From Vibrio plantisponsor (GTDB taxonomy: Bacteria > Pseudomonadota > Gammaproteobacteria > Enterobacterales > Vibrionaceae): DNA of 64,000 nucleotides. Below the pieces are notes generated by a model. The model did no database searches. It saw only the letters and a program-made list of their open reading frames with translations, and was not told the origin of the DNA. The DNA is taken from assembly GCF_013041605.1 (NCBI RefSeq), contig NZ_JABEQC010000004.1:1-64000 (forward strand), read 5' to 3'. A program made the translations under genes and the position numbers. Below, piece by piece: positions 1-11,233 of this stretch. Each line of letters starts with the position of its first letter. The stretch's first letter is position 1.

Positions 1-67
1 GCTGCGCATTGCTATTTCGTTTCTCATAAAGTGACATAAGCTCTATTCCTTCTACTGACGGAAGCAT
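1..67 (-). CDS. Partial integron cassette gene (5' end only)
   Basis: An open frame enters from the left edge and reads leftward. It starts at an ATG (67-65) that overlaps the recombination core GTTATATG of the preceding attC; a second in-frame ATG lies at 37-35. The visible residues are MLPSVEGIELMSLYEKRNSN and onward, with no stop before the edge. Its position directly after an attC, reading away from the integrase, makes it the second cassette of the array. No function can be given from about 22 residues. Confidence 0.55.
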   Translation of the reverse strand, partial: MLPSVEGIELMSLYEKRNSNAQ

Positions 68-160
68 ATAACGCCCAGCACAGCGGCTGGCAAAGCTGGC
101 ACTAATTGCGCAGCAATTTGAGTGATAGGTTTGACAGTCCGTTGCTGCTGCTTGTTAAGT
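66..160 (-). repeat. attC recombination site (VCR-like) of the first cassette
   Basis: Read on the minus strand, the site starts with the core ACTTAAC (160-154) and ends with GCGTTATAT (about 74-66), matching the RYYYAAC and GTTRRRY-type ends of attC sites. The two arms are imperfectly complementary, for example CAGCAGCAACGG against the GC-rich CCAGCCGCTGTGCTGG arm, and a GGACTGTCAA block like that of Vibrio repeats lies inside the left arm. Length is about 95 bases. The TAA stop of the cassette gene at 157-155 lies inside the first core, a compact arrangement usual for cassettes. An integrase would cut the folded bottom strand at the GTT core. Confidence 0.85.
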
Positions 161-679
161 GGTTGTACGATAAATAGCCCAAACGCTACATTCATGTGCA
201 TGTGAATCTTCCCAGAATTCCGACCTTAGACGATCCCTTAATGCTTTAGCATCCGAAAAGTTGGAGATTAAGCCGTTGTTGCCAAGCTTTTCATTAATGA
301 AGCCCAAGTCATCAATTCCCCAATTTGTTAAAAGAGACGTTGCGCAATAGCTATCGATGATGTCGAAACCTAACAATCCCTCAACTTCGGATGGTGAATT
401 CTCTAACTCAATCTCGACACCTACAATCTCATAGTTAGAATGCTCTCTTGCGCTAGCTTTGGCGAAATCCAGGCTAGTTAAAAGATTAAGCCTATAATCT
501 TCGTTTACACAATTATCCCAATCTTTCGATGTTTTAGGCTCAAACAAGTCTGGCCTCATCATGCTATCGACAGAATCAAATCTCTCGAATGATATTTTTC
601 TCCACTCAAGATATTCATTCCAGCTATCACCAGATTCAGGCCCAAATTGTTCAACGATCTTGAAATACATTCCCTTCAC
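155..679 (-). CDS. Hypothetical protein of the first integron cassette
   Basis: This 174-residue soluble acidic protein fills the first cassette (about 72-683). I do not recognise a family with confidence. Visible features are an N-terminal half rich in Trp, Asp and Glu, a middle segment LLGFDIIDSYCATSLLTNWG, and a C-terminal HAHECSVWAIYR segment. No signal peptide or membrane span is seen. The listed start is a GTG at 679 that is part of the attI core GTTAAGTG. An in-frame ATG at 670 is the alternative, with AAGGGA directly touching it, too close for a normal SD. The gene reads away from intI, as expected for expression from a promoter in or near attI. Confidence 0.7.
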   Translation of the reverse strand: MKGMYFKIVEQFGPESGDSWNEYLEWRKISFERFDSVDSMMRPDLFEPKTSKDWDNCVNEDYRLNLLTSLDFAKASAREHSNYEIVGVEIELENSPSEVEGLLGFDIIDSYCATSLLTNWGIDDLGFINEKLGNNGLISNFSDAKALRDRLRSEFWEDSHAHECSVWAIYRTTT

Positions 680-735
680 TTAACAGTTCTTATACGGAAC
701 GATTCTTTTAAAACTGTTCTGTATAACCTGTATCT
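678..735 (-). other. Probable attI site of the integron
   Basis: The minus-strand core GTTAAGT (684-678) forms the junction with the first cassette. Next to it are two similar blocks, GTTCTTATAC (686-695) and GTTCTGTATAAC (716-727), spaced as integrase-binding direct repeats might be. The position between intI and the first cassette, about 200 bases before the integrase start, supports attI. Several CTGT half sites (714, 719, 728) are present, but I see no complete LexA box. The outer limit of the site is a guess. Confidence 0.6.
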
Positions 736-887
736 CATTACTACATGATGTTCCTTAACTTAATAAAAAATAATGAGTTCTGCATTATTTACTTAAAGTC
801 TCCTCTCAAAATGTGGAGTTACTCCTGTTAATCTACCCACATCATGGTTTCATATCGAAAACTACCGTTTACTTCTAGGGTAAGAGT

Positions 888-1856
888 ATGAAGTCTCCAT
901 TTCTAAACGACTTAACTGAATTTATGATCGTGAGGCATTATGCAAAAACTACGATTCATACTTACTGTTACTGGATTGTTCAATTCATTCGCTTTAACAA
1001 TAATCAACATCCAAACCAGTTAGGTCGAGAAGAAGTCGAAGCGTTTTTAACTAATCTGGTCGTTAAGTTACAGGTTTCTGTCGCAACACAATCTCTCGCT
1101 TTAAACGCCCTTGTCTTTTTATATCGAGATTTTCTTTCTAAACCTCTTGATTTGGATATGAGATTCCAAAAGTCGTCGAAGAACAAAAAGCTACCTGTCG
1201 TTCTAACGCCTAAAGAAATAGTGCAGGTTTTTAAGCTCATTCCGGTTCAATCACGTTTGCCCTTTCAATTAATGTACGGTTCTGGATTACGTTTGATGGA
1301 AACCGTTCGCCTTAGAGTGAAAGATATCGATTTTGACTATGGCGCTGTACGCATACATAACAGTAAAGGCGGGAAAAGTAGAGTCGTTACCTTGGCTGAA
1401 GAACTTCATACCCCTTTGTACAACCAAATTGCAAAGGTGCGCCTGATTCATCAACAAGACCTCAGCACACCAGAATATTCAGGAACCACCATACCCTACC
1501 GATTAGCAGAGAAATATCCATACGCCCCCAAGAGTTTAGAGTGGCAATTTTTATTTCCGTCGTTACATCTCAGTCAATTTGGTACAGATACAGGATGGTA
1601 TCGACACCACCTGCATGAAAACTCACTACAAAAAATCATCAGAAAGGCGTCAACGAATATGGATACACATAAAAACATCACCTGCCACACGTTTAGGCAC
1701 TCATTTGCAACTCACTTACTTGAGTCAGGCAGTGATATTCGTACCGTCCAAGAACAACTCGGCCACTCAGACGTTAAAACAACACAGATCTACACGCACG
1801 TTATCAATCGTGGAGCTAGCGGAGTGAAGAGCCCTTTGTCCAATTTAGGTATATAA
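888..1856 (+). CDS. intI: Integron integrase, tyrosine recombinase (IntIA/IntI4 type)
   Basis: A 322-residue tyrosine recombinase with a SAM-like N-terminal domain (about 1-90) and a catalytic domain from about 100. The catalytic set is complete: R135 in YGSGLRLMETVRLR, K160, H267, R270 in CHTFRHSFATHLLESG, H293 in QLGHSDVKTTQ and Tyr302 in IYTHV. The region between boxes I and II (about 195-250, including PYRLAEKYPYAPKSLEW, LFPS and RHHLHENSLQK) carries the additional motif found in integron integrases but not in XerC/D. It catalyses attI x attC cassette insertion and attC x attC excision. It starts at an ATG after TAGGGTAAGAGT and is divergent from the cassettes, as in mobile and chromosomal integrons. 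No frameshift is seen, so it is probably active. Length matches Vibrio superintegron integrases (about 320). Confidence 0.95.
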   Translation: MKSPFLNDLTEFMIVRHYAKTTIHTYCYWIVQFIRFNNNQHPNQLGREEVEAFLTNLVVKLQVSVATQSLALNALVFLYRDFLSKPLDLDMRFQKSSKNKKLPVVLTPKEIVQVFKLIPVQSRLPFQLMYGSGLRLMETVRLRVKDIDFDYGAVRIHNSKGGKSRVVTLAEELHTPLYNQIAKVRLIHQQDLSTPEYSGTTIPYRLAEKYPYAPKSLEWQFLFPSLHLSQFGTDTGWYRHHLHENSLQKIIRKASTNMDTHKNITCHTFRHSFATHLLESGSDIRTVQEQLGHSDVKTTQIYTHVINRGASGVKSPLSNLGI

Positions 1857-1857
1857 A

Positions 1858-1888
1858 AAAGGCGGATCGTTTAACCGCATCCGCCTTT
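1858..1888 (-). terminator. Terminator between intI and the lac-type operon
   Basis: AAAGGCGGAT (1858-1867) pairs with ATCCGCCTTT (1879-1888) around an 11-base loop. On the minus strand the stem runs into six T residues, so it is best read as the terminator of the leftward operon ending at 1912. It may also stop intI transcripts from the other side. Confidence 0.8.
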
Positions 1889-1911
1889 ACAATGTGATTA
1901 AAACTCAACCA

Positions 1912-2997
1912 CTAGAGGTTAGAAATACACAGAGAATCTTTAAACACATGACAATTCTCTCGGTTGAACGTGAGTTCAATCTCTTCACCACGCTTCACCG
2001 CAACATCGCCTGATAGGTGGACTTTATTGTTCTCATATCCACCAATCACACCAAACAGATAGGTACTGTTACCAAGCCGTTCAACTGCGTCTGTTTTAAA
2101 ATGAAGCGAATAGTCACCTTCTCCGCCGACGGATAGATGCTCAGGGCGCAAGCCGAAGGTCAGCTTATCTCCTACCGCAACTTTCGAAAGGTCAATATGC
2201 AAAGTAACGGATTGACCGTCCGGCAGTTTGAGGGTTGCGCAATCTTCACCAATATGGGTAACTTTTGCCGGTAACATGTTCATTTTTGGAGAACCAATAA
2301 ACCCTGCAACGAACTCATTCGCTGGGCGATTATAGAGTTCAAGCGGTGAACCAACTTGCTCAATGCGACCATCTCTCAACACTACGATTTTGTCAGCCAG
2401 CGTCATGGCTTCTACCTGATCGTGAGTAACATAAATCATGGTCGTGGCAAGTTCACGATGAAGGCTGGATATTTGCAAACGCATGTCTACACGCAGTTCA
2501 GCATCAAGGTTGGATAGCGGCTCATCAAACAAGAACACTTTCGGGTTACGCACAATGGCACGACCAATAGCAACACGTTGACGTTGACCACCTGACATAT
2601 CTTTCGGTTTACGATCCATTAAATGGTCAAGCTGCAGCGCTTTTGCAGCAGCATCGACACGTTGTTTGATTTCAGCTTTTGGAAAACCGTTCATTTTCAT
2701 GCCAAAGCCCATATTCTCTTCCACCGTTAAGTGTGGGTAGAGAGCATAAGACTGGAATACCATCGCAATGCCGCGCTCTGCAGGGTCAACATGGTTTACC
2801 ACTTCATCATCAATGCACAACACGCCATCTGTGATGTCTTCCAAGCCAGCGATAAGGCGCAATAATGTTGATTTACCACAACCAGACGGGCCAACAAACA
2901 CCACGAATTCACCGTGTTTAATATCGAGGTCAACACCATGAATCACCGTATGTTCGCCATAGCGCTTAACAACATTGGAAAGATTAATATTTGCCAT
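1912..2997 (-). CDS. Sugar ABC importer ATPase, MalK/UgpC (MsmK) family
   Basis: A 361-residue ABC ATPase energising a sugar importer at the inner membrane. The nucleotide-binding domain carries Walker A VGPSGCGKST (about 36-45), Q-loop FQSYALYPHL, signature MSGGQRQR, Walker B VFLFDEPLSNLD and H-loop VTHDQVEAM. The C-terminal part (from about 240) is the OB-fold regulatory region of the MalK group, with the typical FGLRPEHL segment. SD AAGGATG precedes the ATG. It is the last gene of a leftward operon with a binding protein, two permeases and LacZ, which suggests a beta-galactoside substrate. MalK-type ATPases can serve several importers, so it may not be dedicated to this one. Confidence 0.9.
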   Translation of the reverse strand: MANINLSNVVKRYGEHTVIHGVDLDIKHGEFVVFVGPSGCGKSTLLRLIAGLEDITDGVLCIDDEVVNHVDPAERGIAMVFQSYALYPHLTVEENMGFGMKMNGFPKAEIKQRVDAAAKALQLDHLMDRKPKDMSGGQRQRVAIGRAIVRNPKVFLFDEPLSNLDAELRVDMRLQISSLHRELATTMIYVTHDQVEAMTLADKIVVLRDGRIEQVGSPLELYNRPANEFVAGFIGSPKMNMLPAKVTHIGEDCATLKLPDGQSVTLHIDLSKVAVGDKLTFGLRPEHLSVGGEGDYSLHFKTDAVERLGNSTYLFGVIGGYENNKVHLSGDVAVKRGEEIELTFNRENCHVFKDSLCISNL

Positions 2998-3023
2998 CTT
3001 TACATCCTTAAATTTGCTTCTTT

Positions 3024-3077
3024 AGAGAGCAATAGGTAGCTCTCTACCGATAATGCGCTGGCAACTGAACTGCCAGC
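3024..3077 (-). repeat. Two hairpins between lacZ and the ATPase gene
   Basis: AGAGAGC (3024-3030) pairs with GCTCTCT (3039-3045), and GCTGGCA (3057-3063) pairs with TGCCAGC (3071-3077). Neither is followed by a long T run, so they look like mRNA-stabilising or partly terminating elements in the 95-base gap of the operon rather than a full terminator. Confidence 0.55.
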
Positions 3078-3092
3078 ACAGACGGCATCTGG

Positions 3093-7011
<3,919 letters not shown>

Positions 7012-7013
7012 CT

Positions 7014-7928
7014 TTATTTATCCTTAGCGATCTTAAATTGCATAATCGCAAGCACTGCAGCAAAGAATACGATGACGTATGACACTGTCGCGGCATAACC
7101 GAAGTTTGGCACGAACTTAAACGATAAGTTGTAGATGTACATCGAAAGCGTCATGGTCTCATTCGCTGGACCACCAGCAGTAATGTTGACTACTTCATCA
7201 AACAGTTGCAGCGTACCAATCGTCGACATCACGGTAGTAAACAGAATCACTGGCTTAAGTAATGGCACAGTAATGAAGAAGAATTGCTTAGTTGGGCTAA
7301 CCCCTTCCATACGCGCGGCTTCGTAGATGGACTTATCAATATTTTGCATTGCAGACAGGAAGAAAATCATGTTGTAACCCGTCCAGCGCCAAGTGATCGC
7401 AATAATAATCGTCACTTTCGCCCAGAAAGGGTCGGACAACCAAGGGATTGGCTCACTGACAATGTGAGTCCACATTAAAAATGAGTTAATGATCCCTTCG
7501 TACGAAAACATACTCTTAAACAGAATCGAATACGCCACTAATGACGTAACACAAGGTAAGAAAATCGCCAGTCTAAACAAACTACGGAACTTAAGATTCG
7601 GAGCATTCAGGCATGAAGAAAGAATCAGTGAAAGTAGAATCATGACTGGCACCTGAACCACGAGGAAAATGAAGGTGTTCTTCAGTGATTTAAGGAAAAA
7701 TGGGTCGTTGAACAGACGCAGTACATTGTCAAAGCCGACAAACTGCATCATAACGCCGCGTCCTGAATGCATCGACATCCAAAGCGAGCTCAAAATCGGG
7801 TAAATCATAAAGAGGCTGACGAGAACGACAGCAGGAAGAACAAACGACCAACCGTTAATATCGTAAAAGCGGTGATAGCTTTTTTTGCTCTTTTTCTGTT
7901 TTTTACTGATGGCAGTAGAAGTATCCAT
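7014..7928 (-). CDS. Sugar ABC importer permease, MalF type
   Basis: About 304 residues with six or more membrane spans and a coupling loop SIYEAARMEGVSPTKQFFFI. It pairs with the MalG-type subunit next to it. I start it at the ATG at 7928 (MDTSTAISKK). A longer frame from a GTG at 7970 is possible, but that GTG lies inside a strong 10-bp hairpin and would add a poorly fitting hydrophobic stretch. The SD in front of either start is weak, so translation may depend on the upstream binding-protein gene. The N-terminal basic stretch KKQKKSKKSYHR precedes the first span. Confidence 0.88.
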   Translation of the reverse strand: MDTSTAISKKQKKSKKSYHRFYDINGWSFVLPAVVLVSLFMIYPILSSLWMSMHSGRGVMMQFVGFDNVLRLFNDPFFLKSLKNTFIFLVVQVPVMILLSLILSSCLNAPNLKFRSLFRLAIFLPCVTSLVAYSILFKSMFSYEGIINSFLMWTHIVSEPIPWLSDPFWAKVTIIIAITWRWTGYNMIFFLSAMQNIDKSIYEAARMEGVSPTKQFFFITVPLLKPVILFTTVMSTIGTLQLFDEVVNITAGGPANETMTLSMYIYNLSFKFVPNFGYAATVSYVIVFFAAVLAIMQFKIAKDK

Positions 7929-7961
7929 AAGACAAACCAAGAAAGCATTGAAAACAAGGCA

Positions 7962-7987
7962 CTTAGGCACCGATAAAGGTGCCTAAG
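7962..7987 (-). repeat. Perfect intercistronic hairpin after the binding-protein gene
   Basis: CTTAGGCACC (7962-7971) and GGTGCCTAAG (7978-7987) form a perfect 10-bp stem with a 6-base loop, in the gap between the binding-protein stop and the MalF-type gene. There is no T tract. Such stems commonly protect the 3' end of the first cistron, so that binding protein is made in excess over membrane subunits. Confidence 0.7.
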
Positions 7988-7995
7988 GAAGACAA

Positions 7996-9255
7996 TTAAC
8001 GTAGTTGGAACTCAAGTTGTTGTTGAACATCGCCCAACACTTTCTCGATTGGTGCACCCTGAACAATCGCAGGTAGCATAGAGCTTAATGCTGCATCAAC
8101 CTCATAGGTGTAGATGCCGTAGTTCACTTCTGGGATCTGACCTAGCCAATCCGTGAAGTTTGCATAAATTTTCTGACCACCAAAGAACTCATTGCTGTAC
8201 TGATAAGCCGCTGACTGTCCAGAAGGCATATATGAACCCACGGCGCCACGCTCTTTAAGAATGGTTTCATAGAAAGGAACATTAGAGCCAAAGGTTGCAT
8301 TAAGGAACTTAATCGCTTCTTGCTTCTCTTTCGAAGAGTTTAGTACGTACCAGCTTGAACCACCTAAGTTCGATGCGTTCACCGCGCCAGCTTTTTGCAG
8401 ACGAGGTGTCGCTGTTACAGCCCACTCACCCGCTTGATCTTTACCAGCTTCAACCGATGGCGTAATCCAAACACCAGTAACAATAGAAGCCACTTGACCA
8501 CGGTTTAATGAACCTACCCACTCAGACCAACCAATTGTTGGGCGAGAGACTTCTGGGCTCATTAACTCTTTAAATACTTTTAGTGCTTCTATTAGTGACT
8601 CATTGTTGGTGATATTCAAAGAACCATCTTTATTGAAGTACCATTCACCACCTGATTGCATCATCACGCGCACTAGGCCAAGGTCATCTGGGTTCATGCC
8701 CAGCATGGCAACGCCCGTTTTTGCTTTCACTTGCTTACCAATTTCGATGAAACGTTCCCAAGTGATGTTCTCTAAATCTTTCGCAGTAAAGCCTGCTTTC
8801 TCAAGCAAGTCTGTACGGTAGTACATACCTGTAACACCAGTGTCGAAAGGTAAGCCGTAAACTTCACCGTTCAGCGTCATAAGGTTTACTTTGTATGGTG
8901 CGAAGTTTTTGTAATCAACATCTTTTGTCATAGGCGCAAAAGAACCTGGGTATGACTGAAGGTATTTTTGAGCGTTGTAATCTTCAATAAGAACCACGTC
9001 AGGAAGTGATGACGTAACGCCTGATGCAAGCATAGTGTGCAGTTTTTGCTCGAGGTCAGCCTTAGCAAAGTCCACCACATTGAACGTGGTTTCTGGGTGG
9101 TCTTTCATATAAACCTTCGCTGCTTCTTCCATAATCGCAACGTTAAAGTTTGGATCCCAAGCCCACACGGTAATTTCGTCGGCAAGTGCTGCATTACTGA
9201 AACACGCCAAACCAATCGAGGTTACAAGCATATTCTTAAGCATTTTCTTATTCAT
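7996..9255 (-). CDS. Sugar ABC importer substrate-binding protein, family 1
   Basis: A 419-residue periplasmic protein that captures a sugar and delivers it to the two permeases. I start it at the ATG at 9255 (MNKKMLKNMLVTSIG), which follows AAGAGAATG and gives a clean signal peptide cut near NAALA/DE. A frame 29 codons longer exists but adds a non-signal extension. Family 1 features include TVWAWDPNFN at the mature N-terminus, YGLPFDTGVTGMYYRTDLLE and the C-terminal QGAPIEKVLGDVQQQL. The gene is first in the operon with permeases, lacZ and an ATPase, so lactose or another galactoside is the likely ligand. The operator at 9356-9372 lies about 100 bases upstream. Confidence 0.9.
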   Translation of the reverse strand: MNKKMLKNMLVTSIGLACFSNAALADEITVWAWDPNFNVAIMEEAAKVYMKDHPETTFNVVDFAKADLEQKLHTMLASGVTSSLPDVVLIEDYNAQKYLQSYPGSFAPMTKDVDYKNFAPYKVNLMTLNGEVYGLPFDTGVTGMYYRTDLLEKAGFTAKDLENITWERFIEIGKQVKAKTGVAMLGMNPDDLGLVRVMMQSGGEWYFNKDGSLNITNNESLIEALKVFKELMSPEVSRPTIGWSEWVGSLNRGQVASIVTGVWITPSVEAGKDQAGEWAVTATPRLQKAGAVNASNLGGSSWYVLNSSKEKQEAIKFLNATFGSNVPFYETILKERGAVGSYMPSGQSAAYQYSNEFFGGQKIYANFTDWLGQIPEVNYGIYTYEVDAALSSMLPAIVQGAPIEKVLGDVQQQLEFQLR

Positions 9256-9355
9256 AATCACATTCTCTTTTTTATGAGTAGGGTGCCATATCACTTCAAC
9301 CAACCACTGATTTGCACGATGAAAACATTCCGTGTTCATCATTCATTAAAGCAAT

Positions 9356-9372
9356 ATGGAAACGTTTACAAT
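9356..9372. promoter_or_regulatory. GalR/LacI-family operator upstream of the lac-type operon
   Basis: The near-palindrome ATGGAAACGTTTACAAT is centred on CG at 9363-9364 and fits the GalR/GalS-type pattern TGTAANCGNTTACA. It shares GGAAACGTTTAC with the operator before mglB at 26171-26190. It lies about 100 bases before the binding-protein ATG. No regulator gene for it is in the window. Confidence 0.65.
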
Positions 9373-9744
9373 TCAGGTTAACATTCACCATCATGAATAA
9401 GTAAGATCTAACCCTCATTTTCGTGATCGTCTAAGCATTAATTTCTAACAGCGCAGCCACTTTGAGGCTTTCAACTTTATATTTTTTGCTTTCACAGAAA
9501 CTACAACGAGTACGAAAATACAATATAAATAACTGTTTTTATTACAAACACTGAACAGAAAGCAGCTAATTATTAGAGATTAACCATAAAGCCACCTTAA
9601 TCTAGGTGGCTTCGAGGCTAAGTATCTGAAAGGTTAAAAATTAGAGGATATAAAATGAACAGATTGAAAATAAAAACACTGTAAACGCATCCAATCCATC
9701 ACATAAAAAAGAGAATTTCTTATTAAACCAGTGGTATAGCACTA
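9373..9744. other. Intergenic region with a terminator-like hairpin
   Basis: No gene is seen. It is AT-rich and probably includes distal promoter sequence of the galactoside operon. A 9-bp hairpin AAGCCACCT/AGGTGGCTT (9589-9612) may end the leftward cobU-cobC transcript, which stops at 9745, although only a short T run follows it on the minus strand. Confidence 0.5.
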
Positions 9745-10368
9745 TTAAATCAATGGAATACCAATTGCTTTTACAGAGAAAAAGACTTTGCCAGCAAACT
9801 TGCTGATTTGAATATGAGTAATGCTCTGATTATCGATAGAGAGAGAGGTGTATAGCTGAGGGTTTTGCCAGTCAAGCCCAAGCACATGAGCAAGAATGAA
9901 GCGAATAGGACCACCGTGAGAGACGATCAGCGTATCTTGCTCGCAATGCTGAACAATCTGTTCCCAAGCTTCGGTGACACGCTCATACCCTACTTGCAGA
10001 GGCTCCGCGTTAGGTAAAGTGTTTTGTGCAGGGTTCGCCCAGAACTGCTCTAGCTTTTTCCACTCATGAGTTAAGTCATCGAAAGGTATGCCATCAAAGT
10101 CACCAAAACTCTGCTCTTTTAAACGCGGTTCGATCACCAGCTTAAGTGTCGGATTAAGCCCTGTGACTAGCTCTGCCACTCTTTGACATCGAATCAGAGG
10201 CGAAGCATAAACTTTGCTAAACGAATATTGTTCTAAAACACGATGAGCGATAGCGTTCTGAATGGAGTCATCAACCACCACGTCTTTATGACCATTCAGC
10301 GCGGGCTTTCCCTTGGTTTTCCCATGCCTCAAGAGGTAAAGGTTAAACTGGTTTTGGCTTAAACTCAT
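9745..10368 (-). CDS. cobC: Alpha-ribazole phosphatase-like histidine phosphatase
   Basis: A 207-residue cytoplasmic phosphatase of the phosphoglycerate-mutase fold. The catalytic His lies in LYLLRHGKTKG (about 12-18), and the second motif is VSHGGPIRFILAH (about 150). In cobalamin assembly CobC dephosphorylates alpha-ribazole phosphate or cobalamin phosphate. The adjacent cobU supports this role over a general phosphatase. Its ATG overlaps the cobU stop as ATGA, and a strong SD (AGGGGGAACA) lies in the cobU end, so the two are translationally coupled. cobS, often nearby, is not here. Confidence 0.85.
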   Translation of the reverse strand: MSLSQNQFNLYLLRHGKTKGKPALNGHKDVVVDDSIQNAIAHRVLEQYSFSKVYASPLIRCQRVAELVTGLNPTLKLVIEPRLKEQSFGDFDGIPFDDLTHEWKKLEQFWANPAQNTLPNAEPLQVGYERVTEAWEQIVQHCEQDTLIVSHGGPIRFILAHVLGLDWQNPQLYTSLSIDNQSITHIQISKFAGKVFFSVKAIGIPLI

Positions 10369-10922
10369 TGTTCCCCCTTCAGAGTCATTGGCATTCCTGC
10401 GACGACAAAATCGACTTTCTCAGCAATTTTTGCCACCGCTTGATTCATCCATCCACTATGGTCGACATACAATCTGGTTAATGTGCCCATAGGTACAACG
10501 CCCAACCCTACTTCCGTTGAAACACAAAGTATAGTGGCTTGAGTTTCGGCCAACGCGTGAGTGAGTTCATTCAATTTCAGCTTTATTTGTTCACTGTTCG
10601 CGTTATCCCCTAAATAGTGAATCACATTGTTCAGCCAAACCGTCAGACAATCCACCAGCACCACATCATGCGCTTCAAACTTAGACAGCAATTGTGCTAA
10701 CTCTACAGGGCATTCATGGTTGTTCCACTTTTCATCTCTGCGAGCTTGATGCAATGAAATGCGGTCTTTCATTTCATCGTCGAATGGTTCTGCTGTTGCA
10801 ACATAATGGAGACATGTCTGAGGGTGAATGCTCTTGCCTTCTTCTAACAATCTTATTGCTTGCTGCTCTGCATAAGCCGATTTCCCACTGCGAGCGCCTC
10901 CCAGATACAACCTAACTGCCAT
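10365..10922 (-). CDS. cobU: Adenosylcobinamide kinase / guanylyltransferase
   Basis: A 185-residue bifunctional enzyme that phosphorylates adenosylcobinamide and transfers GMP to it in the nucleotide-loop assembly of cobalamin. The N-terminal P-loop LGGARSGKSAYAE, the ATAEPFDDEMKDRI region carrying the GTP-linked His area HQARRDEKWN, and VLVDCLTVWLNN are all family hallmarks. Length is standard (about 180). It precedes cobC with a 4-base overlap. No cobalamin riboswitch is recognisable upstream. Confidence 0.93.
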   Translation of the reverse strand: MAVRLYLGGARSGKSAYAEQQAIRLLEEGKSIHPQTCLHYVATAEPFDDEMKDRISLHQARRDEKWNNHECPVELAQLLSKFEAHDVVLVDCLTVWLNNVIHYLGDNANSEQIKLKLNELTHALAETQATILCVSTEVGLGVVPMGTLTRLYVDHSGWMNQAVAKIAEKVDFVVAGMPMTLKGEQ

Positions 10923-11233
10923 GTTGTGTTCTCCACTATTTTAGACACGATAAATTAAGCCACATATTTACTATCAAGCACAGTGAGTTATCGCACTTTA
11001 TAAGCAAATGAATGATCAGCCCTCTTAACTCCACCTTCTCACTCAATGCTCGTGAACTTTATGAACAAAATCGACACAATAGACAATATTATTTTTATCT
11101 CGTCTTTACAGACTTATCGTTAACACACTCATAACATTTCACTACCCGTTAAGCACTTTATGCCCTACAGGCGGGAAACATAACTATAAGCGTCATTCTG
11201 ACTGGGTGATGCGGAAACATAAGGAACGTGAAA
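10923..11233. other. Divergent intergenic region between cobU and tctC
   Basis: About 310 AT-rich bases with no gene. It must hold the promoters of both divergent operons. I looked for cobalamin riboswitch consensus and did not see it. AAGGAA at 11221 is the SD of tctC. Confidence 0.45.

Noticed and set aside
719..735. Possible LexA box CTGTATAACCTGTATC before intI
   Set aside because: Only the left CTGT half fits; the right half is not ACAG, so I did not annotate an SOS box.
1..887. Prophage or transposon at the left edge
   Set aside because: The tyrosine recombinase carries the integron-specific insertion and sits beside attI and attC; no phage genes or terminal repeats are seen.
1004..1240. 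78-codon minus-strand open frame inside intI
   Set aside because: It is antisense to a conserved part of the integrase, has no SD and no recognisable product.
9037..9381. 114-codon plus-strand open frame over the binding-protein start and its operator
   Set aside because: Antisense to the signal peptide and leader of a well-supported gene, with no SD or family similarity.
10923..11233. Cobalamin riboswitch before cobU
   Set aside because: The expected conserved boxes were not found by eye.
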